Origin: Sympetrum striolatum
Taxonomy: Eukaryota; Arthropoda; Insecta; Odonata; Libellulidae
NCBI GenBank assembly: GCA_947579665.1
Contig: OX388347.1
Span: forward strand, 24,668,562 to 24,732,561
Direction of reading: 5' to 3'
DNA length: 64,000 nt
Made by a program: the position numbers and the translations under genes. Shown here piece by piece: positions 11,701-23,395 of the stretch (positions are counted from its first letter, which is position 1; the number at the start of each line of letters is the position of its first letter). A model generated the notes under the pieces. That model was not told the origin of the DNA. It saw nothing but the letters and a program-made list of their open reading frames with translations, and searched no databases.

Positions 11701-14700
11701 ACTTAGTATTACTACAGCAAAAATACAAATTTTGCCATAACCATGTTCTCCTTTTAATGACTCATGATACTCATGATTAAGCCTATTAAATGAGGCAGTT
11801 AAAGTTTAGTAACGTAAAGTAAAGCAAAAATCTTAAGTTTGAAATATTGTTTTGGGAAAAACATCAAATATTCGGACTATTCTAATTGAAATATTCATTA
11901 CTATATGTTTAAATTAGAAAAATAGATAGTAAAAATATAAAATCTTTAATACTTATCATTCCTTTAGTAATATTACACGCAAATTTAAAATTAAAATATC
12001 ATGAAATCATTTATTTTAATCTGGGGATGCTAATTTTTATATGAACTTCTAGTTATTAGAATTTCTCAAACCAAAAGTCATGTATAAAATGCATTTTGAT
12101 TTAATATATTTTATGTGAAATAGAAAGCTTTTAACTGAGTACGTGCTGTTTGCTTGTTACAGTTAAATTCTGGATTTTGAAATTTATTCTGTAATACACT
12201 GAAACATGTATGCAGAGAGAGAAATTGAGGCTAATAACAACAAATTCAGCTGAGGTGTTATTATTTCTTATGAGGTTTGTAAGCAGGAATGAATTTATAT
12301 CAAAAGAAGATTAAGTTATTGATTAAGGAGCATATACGTAATTTGTCCGTGATGCTTGCTTCGAGGGTAATGTGTGTATAGAGATAACGTCTGCAATTCC
12401 TCTTAATCAAATAGCGGTGTTCACTCACAACTGAATCAATCAAATCTTGGTAAATAGAAGGGACACGATGCGTTGCGAACGTTTTCTTCTCTCAAAACTA
12501 TGGCAGGCGATGCTTGTTATCTTCAGTTATTTACCGATGCTGCCGAATATTAATGTAAATAATGTCCTTCCTGAGCTACGAATTCATTACAAGGCATTCT
12601 AGAAACATCCAAACCTTATTATTTCACCAACAAGAAATTTACTTATTGATTCCTGCAACATTTTCTATTAGTTACATTTTTGGTTAGTAGTTGTGCTTCA
12701 AAATCTGATATTAAAATGGGCTTAAGAGTAACTGTTTTTCCAAAACGACCGTCCTATTTTGATCCCCGAGTGATAATTGTTATTTTTTTCAGCACAGAAA
12801 TCCCCATTTCCTGAATTCTTACCGTGACTAGCGATTCAAAATTTTCCTCTCACTATGAAACGCATAATTATAATTTATTTCATTGTGTTCGAGACTATTT
12901 GAAAATATTTTGTTCTTATAAATTGAATTGCGAAAATCGAATGGAAATAATACACTTTGTATAACTTCTACCTATAACATACCATACACTATTCTGGGAA
13001 TCTTTATATTGCTTGATTACTCATAATTATAAATAAATTATCATTATCTTTCATACATGATTACGTTGATGACCATAGGAAATTCGCGGGTAATGTGTAA
13101 TTCGTACATAAGGAATAGCAATTAATAATGATTATAACGTGTGGGTTAAGATGCACTAGCTGTGTAAATTAGCTTTCTGCGGCCAAGAGAAAATATGCGT
13201 AGTGTAAATTACTTGTATCAAGAGGATTTGTTCATATAATTGTAGTTTTTGCTTTTAAATTCAGGCTAAGAACCACTGATGTTCGAGTGCATGTATTAGA
13301 AGTATTCTGTCTATAATGTTACATGCAGAATATAGAAGAGAGTGACATATGCTGAGGAAAAAGTCGGCTTCCTGACATAGAGAGAGAAATCTGGGTTTTA
13401 TTTCTGAAGCACGTGCCAAAAAACAATGAATTGATTGATAATCAGAAATGACGATTAATTCATCGCGGTTCCAGTTCCAGATATAGAACTTCTTGATTAA
13501 TTGTTCTCGGGGAGACAATTTGATTAGAATATGTCTGTTAATTTTTTTTATGGTTTTCTGAATTATTTATCTTTAGTAATACTGTAGCAACTATTTTACC
13601 ACAACCGTGAGGAAAAATATAGTTTAGCTCATGATATGCATGTAAATAATCCTTTCTAATTCGTAAAAAAATTAATTTTTATTAATTTAATTGAAAGGAA
13701 TGCCGCGCTCCTCTTATCTTATAACTGTAGGCTGTAGCTGTGTGTAGTCACATTTTTTAAACTTTATTGGTACATTTCATCTTTGCTCTATGTGATAGAA
13801 ATAAAACATTCCACTACTGCTTTCATGCTCAATGGTTCATTTTTGCGGCATGTTAAATGGAATTAGTTGTTATTTTGAGTTGTTGAGAAAAGAGGGAAAA
13901 TAAGGATGAGATATCAAACAATCATTACTTATACCCGTTAGTGAGTAAGAGCTAAGCATTTATTACTGCCGTGTGAATTTAAAATTTTTCCTCTTCTCTA
14001 CACACCCATTCTCATGCAGTAAAAAATTTTCTCAAATATTAATCTGATGTGTGCATTAAAAACGGATAAATTCATGAAATGACTCCTTCGGAGGATATGC
14101 GAAACATCCGACACGTAATGGTGTTAAAATATTTGAATACCCAAGATTAACAAAATCAACTGCTTAATGCTCTTGTATCTTGTAAGAAAACACGGATATG
14201 TTTTTTTAAACAACAGAGATATTCTAGCATTCATAATATGTCATTAATAACTTAACAGTTGCGGAAGTTCTTTTATATTTACCACCATATGTAGCATCGA
14301 AATATAAAGAATATGGACGGATACAAAAGTGATAACGGAAGATGAGGAGCTCATAATGAACCGTATAAAAAATTACACAATGAAAAGTATTCAGTGACTG
14401 TCATGAATTTGGAATGGATAATTTTTTATATTCACAAGTCAAAACTAAAGTATTAAAAATATAAGGCAAGAAAGTTCAAAAAATCTCAACTAACTTTAAT
14501 ATTTGAAGAGTTACGGTAGTATTCTAAAGTGTAACATTATTAAGTAAATAATGAAAAGCTTTCGGGAAACACTTTGGAATGTACCCATGTTCTGAATGAG
14601 TCCACAAATCACAGGTAGAATGTCTGATTCTTGCACCAACGTTTCACCGAAGTTATGATGTTTGATACGAATATATGATAGCAAGGATAGCTGACTAAAG

Positions 14701-16429
14701 TGCATTCTCAGAAAATAGAGTAAGTCTTCCTCTTAAGTTTTCGCAAAACATTACATTATTGCTCAAGCATTGGTACCGGGAAAATATCACCGGGAACTGA
14801 AAAACAGTTTACGATGCTCTCAGATCTCCGACTCTAATTCGAACCGTTTCTAGCCTGCTTCTGCTCATATGAATGCGACATTCATAATATGCGAAATTTG
14901 AGACTTATGATGCATGTCAGCATGCTTGTACGTATTTAAGTGTGGAAACTGTTAAATGTAAAAGGGGTCAGCAAGGAAATTGCAAGATAAGTACATATGA
15001 TTAGAAAAATTAATCCACTCATTAACGTATAATGCAATTTCTAGCTGTGAACGAACGTCTGTACATGTTATAATTAATTTATTTTTAGGACGCCATGCTC
15101 ATCGAGAGGAAGGTTTTCTTTTATTATCCATCGAAAAGAATAATGAAATTTATAATAAATACCATTATCTCAAAGTACGAGTCATATGATAATTACTAGA
15201 CGGAAAATTATCTTTATCTGACACTTACTTTACTTGACACTAACATTAATTTTGTGAGTATTATTTATCTTTCGATATGTCGGATAAATCTCTGTTGGAA
15301 GAAGGATTAGTAAGAGTACCTGGGTGAAGTGCATGTTTTCTTGATTGCAGTTTTATCAATCATAACGGAGAGGAAGAATGTTTTTATGAACTCCAATTCC
15401 TAATATCAAATTTATCTGATATTTTACCATGCAGAATCATACTTCAAAACTAGAGGGAAACAATGATATTATAATTCTTTAGAAAACTAAATAAATGCTT
15501 CACTAAGAATCTGTAGCTTAGGTGTAGTTTTATTGGGAATATTGGAAATGCTGAGCATTTACAGTTAAAATTCATCATATTAATGTTAATTCGAGTTATT
15601 TCCATTTAAATCACCATAGAGCACGAAACACTTATTCAGATCCATATCCATTACCCAAATATAAAATTTTTGAGAATAATTACAAAGAAGTTTGAAAATT
15701 GTTGAAAAATAAGAGAATGATATCAAACACTTACATACTAAGGAATGGATCGTGATCAAGCGTTATTGTTTGTGAATTTTAGAGAATGATGTATTGTTTC
15801 ATTCAACAAAACTTTTTTCAATTCATATATTGCCAATAAATTAAAATATTTTGGTGAACATTTTTTAATCGAATTACATTTCATATTTTGCTTTTTAGGT
15901 CGGTCACTTTTGGATAACTCCTTAGAAGACTATCAATATGTTCTTCTTATTCTCAAATAAAACAGAGGTTGTTACTTAATTTTTATGGATATCATAAACT
16001 AGCATCGCGTTTGGATATGACTATTTATCTATATATAACTATTTAACAATTTATCTTAATATAAACATGCTATTATGTTATATACATGTTTGCATGACCG
16101 ATTCAAAGTTGCATGACACAGTGGAACGTGTTTTATTCATAACTAATATGTGCAATAGAAATCTATATTAATGATGACCGGATATATGAATGCTCTGGTA
16201 GGCAATCATTCTTACATTGAATCCCAAATTATAGTTATAGCGTATATTAAGATAAGAAGATCTAAAGTAATACTGAGTAATGAGTTAGGAGTATACGAAG
16301 TATAATATATAATTATATAAGTATATAAATTGCATCTCTTAAACGACGATAAGAATTGCCCTAAATGATCAGAATAACTTATTTCAACTCTAAAATTTCA
16401 TCTTCCTTTAGTGAAAATATCCTAAGGTT
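5786..16429. other. Long AT-rich stretch without recognisable features
   Basis: More than 10 kb with only scattered chance frames (at most 85 codons, both strands). No codon-bias region, RNA gene or transposon domain was recognised. A 14-base scrap near 13692-13705 resembles the AAGGAATGCCGC part of the fold-back MITE but is too short to call. Intergenic or intronic sequence is the likeliest reading. Confidence 0.5.
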
Positions 16430-16528
16430 TGCCCCTTTATGTATCCTTTTACACTAGTATGGGTTAGAGGTAAGAAGAGACTCCCTAGTCTCAATCTCGC
16501 CTAAATAAAAACCTTTTATTATTATTAC

Positions 16529-16572
<44 letters not shown>

Positions 16573-16573
16573 G
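16430..16573 (+). repeat. (TTA/ATT)n microsatellite, possibly a retroposon 3' tail
   Basis: A run of ATT/TTA trinucleotides with one interruption occupies about 16517-16572. It follows a short unique block ending CTCGCCTAAATAAAAACC. A single-copy block leading into a simple trinucleotide tail is the usual look of the 3' end of a LINE or SINE, but no 5' part or target-site duplication was identified. Confidence 0.6.
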
Positions 16574-16899
16574 TAAATCTTCGTTTTTGCATTAAAGGTT
16601 CAGTAGGTTTGAATCTCTATAAATTGAATTCGACTTTGCAAATTTTACGTAGATTTTACACCAAACAAAACTTAATTAAGAAATTTAATATACCACGGAA
16701 AATCTGGAAAAACCGCGTTAAAGTGTAACAGATCACACATTGTAATGATTTCTTCTAATTGAAACATTCCTAATCATAAAACTATGAAGAACATTTTTTT
16801 CTTTGGTCTGAGATTTCTGGATTGTAGTTGAATGTTAGGTTAAAATAATTCTTCGGGTAGATTTAGGATAAAAAAGAGGATATCACTCACTGAAATTTA

Positions 16900-17260
16900 C
16901 AGAAAGTACTCGTTGAAATAGGTACTTCAAAATGGAGACGAATGCAAAATGGAGAGCGGTGGTGCAGTGGAGTCTATAGCTTGGAAACCGTCGTCCTAGA
17001 AACCATTGAGTCGTGTCTTTTTGGCTGCCTCCGAAGTACTCATTCTCCAATGGGAGGATTGCTCTTGGAGAATCCGCAAATTTGCTCGTCATGTTCCTCA
17101 GAACGTGGCTGCGGCCTTTGGCGCTCGAAACCTAATCCGGGATACCAACCAACAGGATGAGCGGATAATTAAGTGCATTCCCGAAAATATATTCGCATCG
17201 CAACCGACGCCGCTTATGTCATCTGAAATTCAAAATGGCCGACCTCCCATGGACTGATTA
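16900..17260. other. GC-richer patch of about 350 bp, unknown
   Basis: This is distinctly richer in G and C than its flanks, with AAAATGGAGACG and AAAATGGCCGACC near its two ends. Overlapping frames of 69-83 codons on both strands are open because stop codons are sparse here, and none is recognisable. It may be a decayed insertion or an untranslated exon. Confidence 0.35.
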
Positions 17261-17414
17261 TAATTTTTACCTTTCCTACGATCCCTTCAGCCCTTTCTTA
17301 TGAGCCTATATCATATTTGATGATTAAAACTGGAACCAAAAATGAATTTAAATTGAGGTTAAATATAAAGTTTTTAAATGCAGTATCTTTATATCTATAT
17401 TGATATTAGAATTC

Positions 17415-17580
17415 CATAATAATTAATAAGGCAACTTATAAATTTCCACAATAAATATCTTGGGCTCTACCGATTTAACTTACGTGGAAGTATATTATTC
17501 GCGTATCCGCGGAAGTGACACCGGTAGAGCCCAATAAATATTTTGTGGAATTTACGAAGTTGCCTTATTTATTATACGAC
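17415..17580. mobile_element. MITE with terminal inverted repeats of about 50 bp
   Basis: The left terminus (AATAAGGCAACTT...TTTCCACAATAAATAT...TGGGCTCTACCG) is mirrored by the right terminus (CGGTAGAGCCCAATAAATAT...TGTGGAATTTAC...AAGTTGCCTTATT). They enclose a short core of about 50 bp that includes CGCGTATCCGCGG. Pairing extends into the flanking TA-rich bases, so the exact ends and target-site duplication are uncertain. No coding capacity. Confidence 0.8.
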
Positions 17581-17754
17581 ATTTCATAAAGTTTCTCACA
17601 ACGATTATATTCCAATTCCATGTTTTGTGTGTAATGATCTGATTCTTTCGCTTTATAAATTTGCATCCATTTTGAAATATTATTTTTATGAATGTCGATG
17701 ATTGAGTACCAATAAAAGAGTAATAAAACCCACCGCTTTTACTCTCTATGCTGC

Positions 17755-17968
17755 ACTAAATATTAATTTTGGAGATGATCGGATAATTGCTTTTTAAGAT
17801 AGAGCGCCCACAAACTTTTTTACCACAGACAGACAGACAGACATTTTCGGGCAAATAGCGAAAGCGAGCTCTATAGGCCCCAAAACATCTATTTCCGTCG
17901 AAATCTGGAGGTCGAATTTTCTTGCGAATACAATACTTTCTCTATACTACGTATAGGGAGAAAGTAAA
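17755..17968 (+). repeat. Third copy of the inner part of the 0.6-2.5 kb repeat
   Basis: This matches about 1070-1276 in the same orientation: GATCGGATAATTGC, TTTTTAAGATAGAGCGCCC, ACAAACTTTTTTACCACAGA, three to four GACA units, GCGAGCTCTAT, AAATCTGGAGGTCGAATTTT and CAATACTTTCTCTATACTAC. It ends in a perfect-looking terminal palindrome (ACTTTCTCTATACTACGTATAG then GGAGAAAGT). The outer half of the arm is missing here, so the element is either truncated or modular. Confidence 0.8.
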
Positions 17969-19544
17969 AATTGTTAAAATTATAGTTCTTCTGTAGAGGC
18001 ACACAATTTTCTTCTTTTTTGCTATTTTAGATTCTTACTTTACTCTTTATTTTCAACTTCGTCTCAATGCTTGATCTCTGATGTAAGCTATTAAATTTGG
18101 CTTTTTACTTTCATTTTTAACCTTATTCTTTCATGTTCCCTTGGCGTTTCTGAGTAGTAATATACGAAATTGAGCGAATAGCATAACTTTACAGGGAGAA
18201 AATATTTGGGCAGATAATAATACCGAGTTTCCCTAACGACGTGCAGTGATATTATGTGTATTCTAGCATATTAGGTAATAAGTTTTTAAAACTGATGCTT
18301 AAAATATTTCTTCCGGTACTTTGAAATTTTTTCAATTAAATATTTTCAGAAAATATTGACGCTTAAGCAAAGTCAGGGCTCATAAATGTTGCATACGTAG
18401 GAATGCTTTTAGACAATAATTGAAGTTGACACATGTTGATTATCTAAATAGAAGCTTGACGAAATCTACTTTCCCAAATCCGAAGGATGCTTCTAGTCAT
18501 GAAAATAGAATATCTCTACATTTACTGTCACCATTTGCAAAACCTATCAATATCATAGAAATTCTACAAATTTAATTGGAAAGAATTCCTACACCATTCC
18601 GTACCCTCAAAATTATTGAGTTTGTTGATTACACAGGCCGACAAGGTTTTCGTAACATTGACGTAGTTACTTGTTTCTTATTGTATTTTTTGCGATTGAT
18701 TCAGATGTATTTGTGAAAATTGCCATTCACGTACCGTTTTTGAGTATTTTGCATAAACATTAAATAAACAAAGTGATTTCTTCGTTTATTTTTATCTTTG
18801 TATTTTTAGGTTGGTAACACTCTAAGTGTATATCTTAACTGTTTATCAGCTCATTCACTATATTTACATTTAATTTATATTGCTAGGCAGAATTCGAAGA
18901 GCAACATAATGTTGAGTTGTTTAGGCCCGCAGAAAAGAGTGGATATCGGCACCCGCAAGCTCAGTTAAAAGCTCATTTATCCAAGAGTTTGAAAAATTTA
19001 GAGCATCACTTATCCTCATTTTAGAGCTCTTAAAATGAACTTTATTCTAGTATAGAACTTATTTTATTCTAAGCAGTTCTTTCCTATTTTTAGGCAAAAG
19101 ACGGTTCTATGCCTTTCGCTTCCAATCTCGGGCCGTCGGCCCTCTTATCCGTCAATGAGTTCCCATTTCTATTACCCAGTTGATTACTAGTAAGTAATGA
19201 AGAACCAGCGAATGTATGTGTATTACTTGTTCTTAAGTCTAGGACATCAACCCATGGGTACCTAATATATTTAATCATGGTGATGTAGAAGTGTATAGGA
19301 GGAAGGAGATGAGAAGTGTAATAGATGGTGGATAAACGACGGGGATAAATCCTAATTCCTTATGGAATGAAAATCTTAGTTCAACCTCTGTTATATGTAT
19401 AGTGTTTAATTACATACTATAACATTGATGAAAAGAGAAAAAAATTAACTAACATGATAATGGTGGTGTAGGCAAACACATTCGAAATACAGATGAGAAA
19501 AATGGTAAAAGTCACTTACACAAAAATTCCTTGTTGTTTCAGTT
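17969..19544. other. AT-rich sequence, nothing coding recognised
   Basis: No gene is recognised. Near 18630-18650 a block reading TTGATTACACAGGCCGACAA matches the complement of about 19797-19816, which suggests another, inverted, fragment of the repeat at 19545-19870. Confidence 0.45.
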
Positions 19545-19870
19545 TTTTCGAGTTGATATCTTCAACTTGCGACCCAAAATTAGTTAAGGACAGCTTTTTA
19601 CCATCCATGTTACTAAAAACATTTTTTTACGATATAGGCAAATACGTGTAGAATTTCGGCGAAGAAAAAAGTAAAAGCTGCAATAACAAAGACATTCTCA
19701 AGTGGTTGGACTTTTCTGAGTTCATATCTGTAATTAGCGATCCAAAATTAGTTAAGAACAGCCATTGACATCCATTTTACCGAAGAAAAAGTTACAATTT
19801 GTCGGCCTGTGTAATCAACCATGTTACCAAAAAATATTTTTGCGATATAGGAAAATGTGTAAAATTTATC
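19545..19870. repeat. Two diverged direct repeat units of about 150 bp
   Basis: Unit 1 (about 19545-19645) and unit 2 (about 19700-19860) share ordered blocks: GAGTTSATATC, GCGAYCCAAAATTAGTTAAG, GACAGC/AACAGCC, ACCATCC/GACATCC, CATGTTAC and ACGATATAGG/GCGATATAGG. They lie immediately beyond the 3' end of the minus-strand LINE relic and may belong to its 3' untranslated part or to an unrelated repeat. Confidence 0.55.
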
Positions 19871-19871
19871 A

Positions 19872-21170
19872 TCATTTGGCAATCTACTTGCGCAGGTCTC
19901 AGGTATCCTCAGGTATGTTCTTCCATCTTTCTCTATCCTCTGCCCTTCTCTCCGTTTCCGCATGTCATTTATCATTCTTCAAACTTTCGATCATTATGAA
20001 TCTTCTCCTTCCTCTTTTTATCTTTCCCTCTACTGTTCCTTCACTCCTTTCCTTTAACAAGTATTTCCTTCTTAATGCGTGTCTCTTTTTCTTATATTGA
20101 TTAATTTAATCAATATCCTTTCCTCTTCGTTTCTTTTCAGCACATCCTCATTCCCTACTCTGTCTCTCCATCTTTTGTTCAGCATTTTCCTACATACCAA
20201 CGTTTCGAAAGCTTCTATCCTTTTATAGTCATTCTTGAGGAGAGTCCACGTTTCACACCCATACAGAAACAGGCTCCATATCAGGCACCTTACAATCCTT
20301 TTCCTCAAGTCTATATCAGTTTCGCTTGTCAGTAATTTTCGCTTTCCCCGGAAAGCTTCCTTTGCTATTTTAACTTAACTATTTTCACTCTCACTTCTTC
20401 CTCGCTTCTCCAGTCACTTGTCACCACTGTGCCTAGATATCAATAATTTTCCACCTGTTCTAGTCTCACTCCTTTAACATATACTTCCATCGCTTGATCC
20501 TGTCCTACTCTCATCATTTTTGTCTTATTCTGGTTTTAGTAGTAGTAGTAGTAATATATTTAATGTGCATCGACGGCTAAGGTCATTTTGCGCTGTTAGA
20601 TTTCTTATGTTTTTGTCACTGATATTTATCACTGGCATCCTTGTGACCTCATCTTCACGACAGTCGTAGTTGCTAGTGTGTATGGAGTATAATGCGAGAG
20701 AACAGTATGGAATTGAGCATTGATATCTTTCTCGGATACGTGTTCAAAGTTTTTGGAAGAGCTCAGTTTTCTTAAGGAAGCTCAGTACTTTATGTATTGA
20801 GCCTGGGTCATCCCCTAGAATTGCGTTAATGTATATAATGTAATATTCTGGTTTTATTTCATGCTATATATTTCTTCCATACTCTCTAATTGCTTTTTAA
20901 TTTCCTTAATACTTCAGTACTATCTGTCATCAATATTATGTCGTCAGCAAATGTTATTCATTCTACTTTCCTCCCTCCAATGCTTACTCTTTTTTTCTCC
21001 TATCCAACATTCTGAGGCCATTTCATCCATGTATATAGTAAAGAGAGTTGGCAACAAACAACAACCCTGCCTCATTCCTTACTCTATATGGAACCGACTC
21101 CGTATTACAATATTTGTGCATATAGTACATGTAGGATTTAGATGGATTAACGAAAAATTCACGATCGGTT
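19872..21170 (-). pseudogene. 5'-truncated non-LTR retrotransposon (LINE) reverse transcriptase relic
   Basis: On the minus strand this encodes pieces of a LINE reverse transcriptase, the enzyme that copies its own RNA into the genome. In order: the RT block GMRQGCCLLPTLFTIYMDEM (about 21078 down), the catalytic FADDIILMTDS block (about 20951 down, with aspartates of the FADD box intact), a LNxNKTKMMRV-like thumb region, YLGTVVTSDWRSEEEVRVKI, then the typical C-terminal FLYGCETWTLL block in a 78-codon open frame (20308-20072), and finally AETERRAEDRE near 19930. Several stops and frameshifts separate the pieces, so it is dead. The 5' part (endonuclease) is absent, as usual for truncated LINE insertions. 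A younger element interrupts it at 20539-20843. Clade (RTE/CR1-like or other) is not assigned. Confidence 0.85.
20539..20843 (-). mobile_element. Short retroposon nested in the LINE, with 13-bp target-site duplication
   Basis: About 305 bp sit between two copies of TATTCTGGTTTTA (20526-20538 and 20844-20856). Removing the insert restores the LINE reading (codons leading to NKTKMMRV). Read on the minus strand, the insert ends in a (TAC)5 simple tail following GCCGTCGATGCACATTAAAT. That is the structure of a poly-trinucleotide-tailed SINE or a heavily truncated LINE. No frame of its own is recognisable, and no clear tRNA-type box A/box B head was seen. Confidence 0.8.
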
Positions 21171-22340
21171 TCCCTGAACGACATGGTCGAAAGCCCCACG
21201 AGAATAAGGTATCAATACGATCGTTGAGATACTGTAATATAGATTTTATTGTCCTAAAAAGTATGTTTCGTCTGTATGAATTACTTATTATAAAACGTTT
21301 GCTCCAAAGTAGAAAGAAATGGCATGGAATCTCAGCGATTTTGTTTTCGCTCCAAGAGAATATAGTCCAATTTTATGTATTGACGTGGACGATACATTTA
21401 AAAGTATCCAGTCAATTTATTTCAAGCCCATAACTTCATCTGGCTAAAATGTCTAAATGCCTAAGAAACCTTAACAAATTTAAAATTATGACAATAGAAA
21501 AGTACAAGATACTATGGAAATCCAGAGTTTGATGAAAAAGAGGTTTTTTTGGATGGAATTAAGTACACTTCACAAAACACAATAATAATTGATTAATATG
21601 ATTTGTATACCTAATAACATGTGCAAATTGGGAAATTGTAAAATTTCTTTCTCCATGATAGTTATATCAAGTAAATTATCCATCTCCTAAATTGTCTAAT
21701 GTATTAATGGATTAATGCAGAAATCTACTTCATAATTGTCGCTCGTTGAACGCGAATATTTGATCAAAAACAGGGTTAGGTTATGTTACCTGACTACGTA
21801 CATGGTTCATGAAAGATGGTCTTGTTATAATATTTAAGTTGTTCCTGTTAGTTTTAAATTATCAATAGCTTCAAAATTTGAAGGCTCACAAATACAATAA
21901 AAAACATAAACAATTCTGAAAGCATGATTAGGTTTTACTGATTTCATTCTGATTCAAAGTTTCTCTCAGCTAATAAAATAAACTGTTTGGGTCATAAATG
22001 GAAGTGAGAGGATATAATTTAACACTTATGACATATGCATAAAAGAAAAATTAGGAATACGTAAGAAGAAATATTAATGAATAATAAAATAGAACCATTT
22101 ATTTGGTTAGTTTAAAGGCATTCAATGATTGAACTCGCACATGAATAATCTAACGATACAGTGAACAGTATCAAAATCATCTATGTTGCATCACTTACGG
22201 GAAACAGTGATTTAACAGCAGTTTTCTGATAGTACCTGAATACTTATTTCTTATTTCCTCTCCATGAATCAATTTAAGTAATATAAGCTTTTTAAACTCC
22301 ATTTGCGAATTCCTATGGTTCCTGAATAAGGTAATAACAA
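21171..22340. other. AT-rich sequence, nothing recognised
   Basis: The plus-strand open frame at 20861-21433 (190 codons) ends in this stretch. It is mostly antisense to the LINE and has no recognisable protein similarity, so it is not called. Confidence 0.5.
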
Positions 22341-23395
22341 GGCGTGAAAAAAAAATATGGCGAAGAAATTTTCATAGCAATATCTGCTAAAGCTACACCC
22401 ATTTGATATAATAAGACCGATGACCTGATCCCCTGAGATAGTCAGGGACAGATTTGAAGTAGTGTTGACTTTTTAATCGGTTTCCTGAGCAGAAAGAGTA
22501 AGGTGGTGTTTACTGTGTCTGTCGCACATCATGTATTTTGAGCAGCGCATTAGCGTTGTTTTGTTTCAAGTTCTGAAAAATAGCCAAAGAAGCTCATGAG
22601 TTATTAAAATCGATGTATGGCATATATGTTTGTATACATATATTTGTATGTATGAGTAATTTAAAAGCGGAAATAAGACGGTCGAAGACGGAAAACGGTC
22701 GGGACGTCCTTCGACCGCAAAAACAGACAAAATTTTGCGAAAAGTAGCAATGATGATTCGTTCAAACAAGCGATTGACTACTTAAGAGCATACTCAAGAA
22801 TTGAACATCCCATACGGGCTCGTTCAAAAAATTTTAACTGATGATTCCCATATAAGACGAGCGAGCGCAAAATTTGTACCCAAACTTTCGAGTAAGAAAC
22901 AGAATAAAAATGGCTTGCGAGTTTGCACGGAATTGAAGGATCGTCTTACATGTCACATACAGATTTTATTTCCAAAACTGTATCTGGAGATAAAAGTTGG
23001 AGGTATGGCTATTTGTTGAGATGAAAATTTAGATTTTCCAAACGGGTTGCACTCCTCGTCACAGACGTCAGTCAAAGTCCAACGTCAAGTTATGCTCATT
23101 GTGTTTTGGATTGTGAGGGCAGAATGCGATCAGAGTTTATCCCAAGAAGAACAACTGTAAACTGTGAATATCAGATGGGCGTACTGTAACATTTGCGAAT
23201 CGATGCACTAAGTAAGAGACCAGAAAAAGTATGGCCCTTATTTCAGCAACACGCCCTACCATGCCTTGCTTCTAATAGGCGAGTTGTTGTTACAAAATAT
23301 GATTCTTATCGATATAAATCCACCATAATCAGCGAATTTAGCACTTTCGACACTCCTTAAAATAAAATAAAATGAAAATCTTGCTAAAAATTACA
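22341..23395 (+). pseudogene. Degenerate mariner (Tc1/mariner, DD34D) transposase, copy 1
   Basis: This is the relic of a cut-and-paste transposase. The N-terminal part is only traceable in pieces (a FKLQKSPKE-like block around 22565). It is followed by the linker GRP.TAKTDK-type region around 22700. A 72-codon open frame (22801-23019) reads as the second DNA-binding helix-turn-helix (NIPYGLVQKILTDD...RRASAKFVPKL, RVCTELKDRL). The catalytic block GDKSWRYGYL starts at about 22986, with the first catalytic aspartate codon at 22989. Later blocks are SYAHCVLDCEGRMRSEF and VNCEYQMGVL. Stops and frameshifts are frequent and the C-terminus is lost, so it is inactive. It is most similar to copy 2 at 29480. 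Confidence 0.85.

Noticed and set aside
13692..13720. Possible extra copy of the palindromic MITE
   Set aside because: Only about 14 bases match, which is insufficient for a call.
20861..21433. 190-codon plus-strand open frame, the longest in the window
   Set aside because: Its first part is exactly antisense to the LINE reverse transcriptase (RQGC and FADD blocks on the minus strand), and the rest has no recognisable similarity.
22566..22769. Minus-strand 67-codon frame similar to one at 29751-29954
   Set aside because: The similarity arises because both are antisense to the two related mariner relics.
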